From Chloroflexota bacterium (GTDB taxonomy: Bacteria; Chloroflexota; Anaerolineae; J102), in the NCBI GenBank assembly GCA_013152695.1, contig JAADFV010000145.1, positions 1 through 6,287 of the forward strand: DNA of 6,287 nt. Direction: 5' to 3'. Every line of letters begins with the position of its first letter. Position 1 is the stretch's first letter. This document shows, in pieces, positions 1 to 5,404 of this stretch. The notes below the pieces were generated by a model. It saw only the letters and a program-made list of their open reading frames with translations. It was not told the origin of the DNA and searched no databases. The position numbers were made by a program, and so were the translations under genes.

Positions 1-319
1 TGGGGGTAGCGGTTGGTTCAGGGGTTGGGGTTGGGCTAGGTGTAGGAGTAACTGTGGGGGTAGAAGTGGCAGTGGGGGTAACAGTAGGAGTTGGGCTAGG
101 TGAGGGGGAGGGCGTTGATGCCGGGAGCGTCACCTGGGGCAGGGGAGTTAAGGGTAGGCTCGCGATCTGCGCGGTTGGACTCGGTGAAACAACTGTTCGC
201 TGGTTCAAGGTACGTAAACCAACCGTAATGCCAATGAGGCCAATGGTGAAGACAAGCAAGGCAACGACCAAGGCAACGAGGATTTGGTTGCGGGATTGGG
301 GGCTAGGTGGGATACTCAA
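1..319 (-). CDS. Membrane-anchored Thr/Pro-rich protein, N-terminal part (runs off the window)
   Basis: An open frame enters the window from the left edge and continues past base 1, so only the first 106 codons are visible. The only plausible start codon in this frame is TTG at 319-317; upstream the frame is open to a TGA near 410 but has no ATG, GTG or other TTG. There is no convincing Shine-Dalgarno sequence. The visible protein has a short polar N-terminus (reading SIPPSPQSRNQ), one hydrophobic segment at about residues 13-36 (ILVALVVALLVFTIGLIGIT), then a long Ser/Thr/Pro-rich stretch of the PSPSPTPTVTPT type. This looks like a signal anchor followed by an extended extracytoplasmic linker, a layout common in Chloroflexota surface proteins. 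The functional domain, if any, lies outside the window and I do not recognise the protein. The gene starts 47 nt after the hairpin ending at 366. Confidence 0.6.
   Translation of the reverse strand, partial: MSIPPSPQSRNQILVALVVALLVFTIGLIGITVGLRTLNQRTVVSPSPTAQIASLPLTPLPQVTLPASTPSPSPSPTPTVTPTATSTPTVTPTPSPTPTPEPTATP
30..102. repeat. Low-complexity Thr/Pro-coding DNA with a 13-bp direct repeat
   Basis: GTTGGGCTAGGTG occurs at 30-42 and again at 90-102, exactly 60 bp (20 codons) apart, so both copies are read in the same frame and both encode part of a P-S-P-T motif on the minus strand. The surrounding plus strand is G-rich, with runs at 2-6, 21-24, 27-30 and 33-35. This is best explained as codon-level repetition inside the Thr/Pro linker of the partial gene, not as a mobile or regulatory repeat. 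Confidence 0.6.
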
Positions 320-349
320 TGTTGTTTTCTGCCGGGTAAAAGAGATGGA

Positions 350-395
350 AAAGGAAGAGGAAGGAGGGGCGGCCCGTCCAAGACAATGCCGCCCC
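350..395 (-). terminator. Terminator-like GC hairpin after the eRF1-like gene
   Basis: On the minus strand, GGGGCGGC (395-388) and GCCGCCCC (373-366) form a perfect 8-bp GC-rich stem around a 14-nt loop. A pyrimidine-rich tract (TCCTTCCTCTTCC) follows, though not a pure T run. The hairpin lies 37 nt past the stop codon of the eRF1-like gene, where an intrinsic terminator is expected. The imperfect T tract keeps confidence moderate. Confidence 0.55.
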
Positions 396-432
396 CTGTC
401 GATACAATCTCAAGCCATGCGAGGCGTTGATA

Positions 433-1530
433 TCAGTAGCGCAAATAAGCGCCTATATGATGGTTCGCTTCGGAGAGAGGATTGTCTGCAGGAAGTACGA
501 CAACTTGGGCGCCCTGAACAATAGCACGGCGCACGATAGTATTGAGAGCATCGGGTAAGGTTTCGGTGGCAGCGCCGCAAAGCGGGCAAGTCTCCTGAGC
601 GTCGGCGTTCAGGTAGTTACACTGGCTGCAACGACGCACCTGTCCGTCAGGAATGGTATAGTCATCGGAAAAGAGTAATTGGTAGATACTGCCGTTCTGA
701 AGAGCCTGGAGGGTGTCAGCCAGACCGACTACAGCGCCAGCCTCTTTGGCAGCAGCCACAATCAGGTCTTGTGCCAGCCGGATATTGTAGTCTTTGGTGG
801 CGCTAAGAGCGACAGCTTCGGCACGTTCTCGCACTTCGCTAATACTGGCACCCAGGTCCAAAGCGGTGACTCCTACCACGCGTTTACGAATATGGGGAGC
901 CAGGAGCTCTTTGAACTGAGCAACGTTGCCTTCGGTGCCAGCCAAGACGAGGCGATGCCAATTGTACTGACGTGTGTACTGCTCGGTTAGTTCCGCCACG
1001 GCGCGTAAATTTGCCTTAGCCGCTTCATCTTCGTGGCGTTGATAGCGTGCCGCCGACCAACCGCCTTGTTTATGACGTTTGACCTCTTCACCAATGGTAC
1101 CGGTCGCTTCTTCGAGTTCACCCAAATGAAAGGAAAAGAAGCGGGCGCCAGACTTATCGACGGCAATGACGCCTAAGTTTCCGTAGGCGCCGAGGAGTTC
1201 AATGAGGGGGCGCACAAGGGGACGCCGATCGACCATGATAGCATTTTCGACCGGAACATTAAGGGTATAAACACGCCAAAAGTCGCGTTCCTGGCAAGAA
1301 AAACAGACCAGACCGCGAGCCTGGCGATCATATTCCAGTTCGATATAGTGTTCAACACGTTCGCGATCTTTAGGGTTGACCTCGGGAACCTGGTCGAAGA
1401 GCTGGCGAAGAGCCAACTTGTATTGCTCGGCCGTATTTTGCCGGGGGTCCACATTAAGATAGAGGCTCAGTACTGGGCTTCCTTGCCCGTCAAATTCCAC
1501 AAGTTCGCGTACGTTGTTTTCACGAATCAT
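433..1530 (-). CDS. Bacterial eRF1/VLRF1-like protein (baeRF type) with zinc ribbon
   Basis: The 365-residue protein resembles archaeo-eukaryotic release factor 1 and its bacterial baeRF relatives; Vms1/ANKZF1-like members of this superfamily hydrolyse peptidyl-tRNA on stalled ribosomes. The N-terminal part opens with the baeRF-like SPVLSLYLNVDPR (residues 18-30). A central domain (about 95-245) holds a glycine loop GGWSAARYQRHEDE (156-169) at the position of the catalytic loop. The C-terminal L7Ae-like domain (about 250-365) carries a zinc ribbon with C301/C304 and C315/C318, as in archaeal RF1. Position 160 is Ala (codon GCG) where I would expect the catalytic Gln; Q164 is the nearest Gln. 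The ATG at 1530 is chosen because AGGAGGT sits 6 nt upstream; the frame extends to an ATG at 1611, but that adds 27 unlikely residues and has no ribosome-binding site. It is probably cytosolic and ribosome-associated. The superfamily call is confident; activity is inferred and uncertain. Confidence 0.9.
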   Translation of the reverse strand: MIRENNVRELVEFDGQGSPVLSLYLNVDPRQNTAEQYKLALRQLFDQVPEVNPKDRERVEHYIELEYDRQARGLVCFSCQERDFWRVYTLNVPVENAIMVDRRPLVRPLIELLGAYGNLGVIAVDKSGARFFSFHLGELEEATGTIGEEVKRHKQGGWSAARYQRHEDEAAKANLRAVAELTEQYTRQYNWHRLVLAGTEGNVAQFKELLAPHIRKRVVGVTALDLGASISEVRERAEAVALSATKDYNIRLAQDLIVAAAKEAGAVVGLADTLQALQNGSIYQLLFSDDYTIPDGQVRRCSQCNYLNADAQETCPLCGAATETLPDALNTIVRRAIVQGAQVVVLPADNPLSEANHHIGAYLRY

Positions 1531-1536
1531 TTGAGT

Positions 1537-1543
1537 ACCTCCT
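1537..1543 (-). promoter_or_regulatory. Strong Shine-Dalgarno sequence that fixes the eRF1-like start
   Basis: AGGAGGT lies 6 nt upstream of the ATG at 1530-1528, the only consensus-strength ribosome-binding site in the window. It rules out the upstream in-frame ATG at 1611. A small 5-bp hairpin (CTCTG/CAGAG, 1575-1557) lies just upstream of it on the mRNA. Confidence 0.85.
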
Positions 1544-1611
1544 GAGAGTGATTGTCCTCTGCGATGAGAACAGAGAATGGGGGAAGCGACGGTGACAGCA
1601 GGCATGAACAC

Positions 1612-1659
1612 AAAACAGCAGTATTTTTCTCAACCGTAGGTCAAGAAGAAATACTGCTG
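1612..1659 (-). terminator. Leader hairpin with T run: attenuator or terminator candidate
   Basis: On the minus strand CAGCAGTATTT (1659-1649) and AAATACTGCTG (1626-1616) form a perfect 11-bp inverted repeat with a 22-nt loop, and the base of the stem is followed directly by TTTT (1615-1612). This is the shape of an intrinsic terminator, although the stem is only moderately GC-rich and the T run is short. It lies 82 nt upstream of the eRF1-like start codon and downstream of the promoter candidate at 1795-1767, so it could be a leader attenuator. Alternatively it ends transcripts coming from the SPFH gene. Confidence 0.5.
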
Positions 1660-1766
1660 CCGAGGAACATAGCTAAAGGATGACAATCGCTTGCTCTTCT
1701 GAGTATAACGAAATTAAGAAGAACCTGAACATGGAATGCCCTACCTCGCTTTCTCTTGTTTCTTTA

Positions 1767-1795
1767 AGCTTAGCAGGTTGTACGGTAATTGTCAA
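1767..1795 (-). promoter_or_regulatory. Sigma70-type promoter candidate for the eRF1-like gene
   Basis: TTGACA (1795-1790, perfect -35) is separated by exactly 17 nt from TAAGCT (1772-1767), which keeps the three most important -10 bases (T1, A2, T6). Transcription would start near 1760, giving a leader of about 230 nt. A second -10-like hexamer, TATACT (1707-1702), matches 5 of 6 consensus bases but has only a poor -35 upstream; it would give a leader of about 165 nt. Either leader includes the hairpin at 1659-1612. Confidence 0.5.
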
Positions 1796-1844
1796 TGCCT
1801 TTTTTGCTATGTTGGTTTCGACGGTAGTACCGATCAATCGTGAG

Positions 1845-1934
1845 AGGATGAGTCATTCCCTTATCGTATCCAGTGTCAAGAGCCATCATGGCGCACACCA
1901 AGGATAGAACTGATAAGAGCGAATGACTCATCCT
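1845..1934. repeat. 90-bp nested imperfect palindrome
   Basis: The outer arms AGGATGAGTCATTC (1845-1858) and GAATGACTCATCCT (1921-1934) are perfect 14-bp inverted repeats. Inside them, in nested order, lie TTATC/GATAA (1861-1865 with 1912-1916), TATCC/GGATA (1867-1871 with 1902-1906), GTGT/ACAC (1873-1876 with 1895-1898) and GCCAT-C-ATGGC (1882-1892). All are centred near 1886-1890, so either strand can fold into one long hairpin with small bulges and about 33 base pairs. It starts 36 bp past the SPFH stop codon. No T tract follows on either strand, so a plain intrinsic terminator is unlikely. It could be a miniature inverted-repeat element, a REP-like repeat, an mRNA 3'-end stabiliser or a structured small RNA. 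Confidence 0.75.
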
Positions 1935-1970
1935 TGTCTACCGGTCAACGTTTATTTTGCCTGAGGGTGC

Positions 1971-3014
1971 TTAACGGTTGAAAAGATCACCCGGGAGGAT
2001 GAACTGGCTGCTATTGCCCAAGACGGTGGGGTATTCGCCACGCCACTGCGTAACAGCCTGCCATTCGATGACCTCGGCCGTCAGGCTTTCTGCAATAAGG
2101 CGGTTGGCTTCGGCCTGAGCCTTGGCACGAACGAGGGTGGCGGTGGCATCTGCTTCGGCACGTAGTTTGATAGACTCAGCCTCACCCTGAGCGACACCAA
2201 TGCGCTCCAGGCGTTGTTTTTCCGCCTCGGCTTCAGCCTCAGTAATGGTGCGCTGCTTTTCAAATTCGGCCTGGCGTGCCAGGTTTTGCTTGGTAATGAT
2301 GTTCTCTGCCTCGATCTGTTTGTTTTCTACCGCCTGTTTGTAGGCTTCTGTAAAACCGATCTGGCGCAAGCCGAAGAAGACGAGCTCGAGACCTTCTTGA
2401 TTGAAATCCTCTTCTAATTGTGCGGTAATGGCGTTTTGGGCTTCACGAATATCGCCGGAATAAAGCTGACTCGCTTCGTAGTTGCGCAATAGAGTTCGTA
2501 CCCATACGCGACTATTTTGTTTGACGATCTTTTCCACGACATCCTGCTCAGTTCCCAGATTATTGACAATGTTGGCTGCTTCCTGGGGCCTGATGCGGAA
2601 ACGCACCGTGTAGCGTGCCGTAATCTGCTGGCCATCGCTGGTTGCGGTGTCAACCTGGAAATCGGCATAATCTGCTTGCGAAGCAGCAGGATTATCGCTG
2701 GTTTCGTAGACGATTTCCTGGGTACGATAGACGATGATGGCATCAAGGAAGGGGAATTTGAAGTGTAAGCCAGGTTCGAAGACAGTGGCGACACGACCTA
2801 GGCGCTTGACGACGGCCACCGAGCCGGCCTGGACAACGGTATAGCTATTGATTATCGCTAAGATGAGGAGAACAAGCACAAAAGCACTGATGCCAGCAAC
2901 TAAACCGCTGCGGGCATTGACATGCCCTCGTCGCGCACTAGATCCGGCGATCATGGCGACGACACCAACACCTACCGCTAGGGCAAGAATTAAAGCAAAA
3001 ACTAACTGAGTCAT
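1971..3014 (-). CDS. SPFH/prohibitin-family membrane protein
   Basis: The 347-residue protein belongs to the stomatin/prohibitin/flotillin/HflKC (SPFH) group, which forms large membrane-bound oligomers linked to membrane microdomains and to control of membrane proteases. It has two hydrophobic segments (about 3-23 and 38-56) joined by a basic loop (R28, R29, H31, R35). The SPFH domain (about 58-230) opens with QAGSVAVVKRLGRV and EPGLHFKFPFLD. A long Glu/Ala/Lys-rich coiled coil (about 225-310, with EAEAEAEKQRLERIG) follows, then a tail ending near SSQFILPGDLF. By the positive-inside rule the basic loop is cytosolic, which would place the SPFH domain outside the membrane as in HflKC; this is inference. 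GGAG at 3026-3023, 8 nt before the ATG, supports the start. No nfeD-like or protease gene is next to it. The structured gap 1531-1970 follows. Confidence 0.93.
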   Translation of the reverse strand: MTQLVFALILALAVGVGVVAMIAGSSARRGHVNARSGLVAGISAFVLVLLILAIINSYTVVQAGSVAVVKRLGRVATVFEPGLHFKFPFLDAIIVYRTQEIVYETSDNPAASQADYADFQVDTATSDGQQITARYTVRFRIRPQEAANIVNNLGTEQDVVEKIVKQNSRVWVRTLLRNYEASQLYSGDIREAQNAITAQLEEDFNQEGLELVFFGLRQIGFTEAYKQAVENKQIEAENIITKQNLARQAEFEKQRTITEAEAEAEKQRLERIGVAQGEAESIKLRAEADATATLVRAKAQAEANRLIAESLTAEVIEWQAVTQWRGEYPTVLGNSSQFILPGDLFNR

Positions 3015-3150
3015 AAAATAGGCTCCGTATGTGAGTGAGAGTGATGGATATTGTTTGTTTTAGTATGGTGGGCGGGAGGAGAGATTGCTTGACGATCAGC
3101 CCCCAAAGAACTGACATCGGCAGGGCTGGAACCTGTCAAGGAGATACCAA

Positions 3151-3972
3151 TCAAGGAATGGTAAGCTGGGCGCCGGCAATGATCCGATTTGGATCGGTGA
3201 TGCCATTCGCTTGCATGATGGCATCGGCACTTACCCCATACTGACTGGCTATCTTCGAGAGTGTTTCTCCCGGCTGCACGACATGAATTCGTACACCCGC
3301 CTCCGAACCTGTTGCCCCCCGCCCTGTTGGAATCTGCAACACCTGCCCCACCATCAGATTATCCGGATCGGTGATCTGATTTTGTGCCGCCAAGGCATCC
3401 ATGGAAATTCCATATTGTTGGGCGATGCTAAAAAGGGTATCGCCTGGTTGCACAATATGCACCTTCCCGCTTACAGAAGCCGCATTTGCAGGCGCCACCC
3501 CCGGAATCCGTAATTGCTGGCCTACCCGCAGTTCATTGGGATTGCTAAGAGCGTTGAGCTGAATGATGACGTCGCTATCGGTACCAAAACGCTGGGCGAT
3601 ACGGGAAAGAGTATCGCCAGCCTGAACGGTATAGATGAATGAAGGAGGTTCGGGTGTCGGTGTGGGGGGGCGCGGCGTCAGCTCGACGGTATCAGGAATA
3701 GGAGGTAAGTCGCGCCCAGGGTTAGCCGTCACTGTATCGGAAATGACATCGGTCTGCTCTGCTTCGCCGTCGGCAAGGGCACCACGGTTAGCGGCAGGAA
3801 GCTGCGGCGTAGCCGTTGGTTGCCGGGTTGGCAGGCTAAACCCCGGCGTCGTTGTCGGCCAAGGAGGACGCTCGCGCGTGCAGGCGCTGGCTACGGTGCT
3901 CATAATCAACAAAGCCAGCACTGTAACCATGGTTGTATAGGAAGCAAACCCAGGGGAACGCGGTACTTTCAT
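3151..3972 (-). CDS. Probable lipoprotein with three LysM domains
   Basis: The 273-residue exported protein binds peptidoglycan or other N-acetylglucosamine polymers through LysM domains. A signal peptide with a basic start (K2, R5) and hydrophobic core (about 15-28) ends in VASAC, making C31 a likely lipidation site, although Ala at -3 is not the ideal lipobox residue. A Pro/Thr-rich spacer (about 35-110) with TPRPPTPTPEPP follows. Three LysM domains lie at about 113-157, 171-215 and 229-273, each of the form V-x-x-G-[DE]-T-L-x-x-I-A-x-x-[FY]-G, N-x-[IL], GQ-x-L-x-IP; the last ends exactly at the C-terminus. There is no catalytic domain, so it probably acts as a cell-wall anchor or scaffold. 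The start at 3972 is chosen because the open frame upstream (to 4293) only overlaps the kinase-like gene and would bury the signal peptide. No good ribosome-binding site precedes it; Met15 (3930) is a less likely alternative. Confidence 0.9.
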   Translation of the reverse strand: MKVPRSPGFASYTTMVTVLALLIMSTVASACTRERPPWPTTTPGFSLPTRQPTATPQLPAANRGALADGEAEQTDVISDTVTANPGRDLPPIPDTVELTPRPPTPTPEPPSFIYTVQAGDTLSRIAQRFGTDSDVIIQLNALSNPNELRVGQQLRIPGVAPANAASVSGKVHIVQPGDTLFSIAQQYGISMDALAAQNQITDPDNLMVGQVLQIPTGRGATGSEAGVRIHVVQPGETLSKIASQYGVSADAIMQANGITDPNRIIAGAQLTIP

Positions 3973-3982
3973 CTCAAAAGTG

Positions 3983-4011
3983 ATCTTAGCACAAGCTTGC
4001 GCTGAGGGCAA
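3983..4011 (-). promoter_or_regulatory. Promoter candidate with palindrome in the spacer, before the LysM gene
   Basis: TTGCCC (4011-4006, 4/6 of the -35 consensus) and TAAGAT (3988-3983, 4/6 of the -10 consensus) are 17 nt apart. The near-perfect 16-bp palindrome AGCGCAAGCTTGTGCT (4003-3988), with one mismatched pair on each side of the central CAAGCTTG, fills almost the whole spacer and is placed like an operator. Transcription would start only about 4 nt before the LysM ATG, giving a nearly leaderless mRNA, which fits the missing Shine-Dalgarno sequence. The hexamers are individually weak. Confidence 0.35.
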
Positions 4012-4063
4012 TGGCTGATAGGGTAAACGAGCCAACTCGTCTTTCCCTAAAAGCCTAATGCGA

Positions 4064-5401
4064 TCAGGCGGAAATGTCCTGAGCCAATTCTTGCGGCATG
4101 TCATGGGGGATGCGAGGTAGATAAACCGTGAAGCGGGCTCCACCTTCCTCCCGATTGGCCACCTTGATACTCCCCCCGTGCATCTGCACGATTTGCTGAC
4201 AGATGACCAAACCCAGGCCAAAACCCTGTTGTTGTGTCGTAAAGAGTGGCTCAAAAATCTGCTCGATGCGCTCGGGAGGAATGCCCGGCCCACTGTCTTC
4301 GATGGTCAGCCGTACTCCTTCAGGACTCGGTTGTAGCTCGATATTGATTTCACCTCCCGTCCCCACGGCCTGTAAGGCATTTTCCAGCAAATGACGAAAC
4401 AGCATCCGTATCTGCTCGGGATCAGCCTGGATGGGAGGGATGAGTGGTGATTGTTGATAATGAATATGGATGTCAGGCGGAGCTTTGAGCGATGACAATT
4501 CCTGCAAGACAAGATCGTCGAGATTCACCGTTTTGATCTGAGGTGATTTCAGATCGGCAAAATGTTGAAGCCCTTCCGTCATACGCACAATTGCCCCTAA
4601 ATCCGCCCTCATCTGCTCGACCATCTCCCGGTCCCAGGCTTCCCCCTCCGGTGTATCGAGCAGTCGCTGGATATTTGCCAAGGGGGCCTGAATCGATTTG
4701 CTCAATTGCGCGGCAATCTGCGCGATCGTGTTGAGTCGTTCACTGCGCCGCATGCGCTGTTGTACGCTATTGAAGGTAAGGCGACTATTTTCCAGCTCAC
4801 TCAGCGCATGCAAAAGCTGGACCTCGGTGTGCACCAGCCTCTCTTGGGTTTGAAAAAGATGAACAATGAGGGTCTCGACTAAAGCATTGAGAACGAGAAG
4901 CACTACCCCTAAAGTGATCGCCATCGAGGTCAGGACGGTCAGGGGTAAGGTGTGAGTCAAAGGCGCACGCCCCAACACGACCACGCCTACATGGATACCC
5001 AGCAATATCAACAAACTGACGGTTACCAGGCTGTTAAAGCCTGTACGGCCGACAATGATTCCCCCCACGAGACTGAGAGGAATGAGGAAAAACCAGGTAA
5101 ACATCAATACCTGCCCCTGGTTGAAGTCGAATGCCAGGATGAGGATGGCAGGCAGGATCAGAGCAAAATAGGTACTGATACTAGGCCAGCGCCGTACAGC
5201 CAGTTGGTACAACAGCAAGCCCAGCAAATCGATTCCTATGAACCAATAGCCGGGAAAACGTCCGTCGGCCAGCACAGACAAAAAAGTCAGGGGCAGCAAA
5301 AGAAGATCGAACGCCACCCTGACAATGATGTAATAGCGGGCGCGATTACAGATTGCAGTCAGCTCGACGGGTAAGCCCAGGTCTTCGGAATTTTTAATCA
5401 T
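4064..5401 (-). CDS. Six-helix membrane histidine-kinase-like protein with degenerate H-box
   Basis: The 445-residue protein has the layout of a two-component sensor kinase. Six hydrophobic segments (about 24-45, 51-69, 75-92, 98-118, 122-143, 151-181) form an integral-membrane sensor region without a large loop. A coiled coil (about 183-220), a dimerisation helix pair (about 220-285) and a C-terminal HATPase domain (about 325-430) follow. The ATP-binding boxes are intact: N-box HLLENALQAVG (N341), G1 box DSGPGIP (D369), F-box FEPLF (383-387) and G2 box GFGLGL (393-398). In the first dimerisation helix, however, AAQLSKSIQAPL (230-241) aligns with the usual AAxxxHExxxPL, so the phosphoacceptor His is K235 (codon AAA) and the following Glu is S236. 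No other His fits. Phosphotransfer from a His is therefore unlikely in this chain; it could be a pseudokinase, a heterodimer partner or an ATP-gated sensor. The start lies 3 nt after the surE stop with no Shine-Dalgarno sequence, implying translational coupling. No response regulator is in the window. Confidence 0.9.
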   Translation of the reverse strand: MIKNSEDLGLPVELTAICNRARYYIIVRVAFDLLLLPLTFLSVLADGRFPGYWFIGIDLLGLLLYQLAVRRWPSISTYFALILPAILILAFDFNQGQVLMFTWFFLIPLSLVGGIIVGRTGFNSLVTVSLLILLGIHVGVVVLGRAPLTHTLPLTVLTSMAITLGVVLLVLNALVETLIVHLFQTQERLVHTEVQLLHALSELENSRLTFNSVQQRMRRSERLNTIAQIAAQLSKSIQAPLANIQRLLDTPEGEAWDREMVEQMRADLGAIVRMTEGLQHFADLKSPQIKTVNLDDLVLQELSSLKAPPDIHIHYQQSPLIPPIQADPEQIRMLFRHLLENALQAVGTGGEINIELQPSPEGVRLTIEDSGPGIPPERIEQIFEPLFTTQQQGFGLGLVICQQIVQMHGGSIKVANREEGGARFTVYLPRIPHDMPQELAQDISA

Positions 5402-5404
5402 GAC

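Noticed and set aside
54..524. Plus-strand open frame of 156 codons
   Set aside because: Its Gly/Val-rich start is the complement of the Thr/Pro-rich minus-strand coding region, and it runs across the terminator-like hairpin into the eRF1-like gene.
679..990. Plus-strand open frame of 103 codons
   Set aside because: It is wholly antisense to the well-supported eRF1-like gene and has no family features or ribosome-binding site.
1531..1611. Upstream extension of the eRF1-like frame to an ATG at 1611
   Set aside because: AGGAGGT is ideally placed for the ATG at 1530; the extra 27 residues have no ribosome-binding site and do not resemble the family's N-terminus.
1680..1907. Plus-strand open frame of 75 codons in the large intergenic region
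   Set aside because: It has no ribosome-binding site, runs through half of the palindrome, and its sequence shows no recognisable domain; the region reads better as promoter plus structured DNA.
3097..3128. Inverted repeat CAGCCC/GGGCTG after the LysM stop as a terminator
   Set aside because: Only 6 bp of stem with a 20-nt loop and no T run follows on the minus strand.
3134..3139. Perfect TTGACA between the LysM and SPFH genes as a promoter -35
   Set aside because: No acceptable -10 hexamer occurs at 16-18 nt (the 17-nt position reads TGTCAG).
3635..3940. Plus-strand open frame of 101 codons with Gly/Val repeats
   Set aside because: It is the antisense of the Pro/Thr-rich spacer and signal peptide of the LysM lipoprotein.
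3973..4293. Upstream extension of the LysM reading frame by 107 codons
   Set aside because: It lies mostly inside the 3' end of the kinase-like gene in another frame, looks unlike protein (Arg/Ser/Trp-rich shadow) and would bury a clear signal peptide that begins at 3972.
4952..5374. Plus-strand open frame of 140 codons
   Set aside because: Its Gln/Asp-rich composition is the expected antisense of the Leu/Val/Ile-rich membrane helices of the kinase-like protein.
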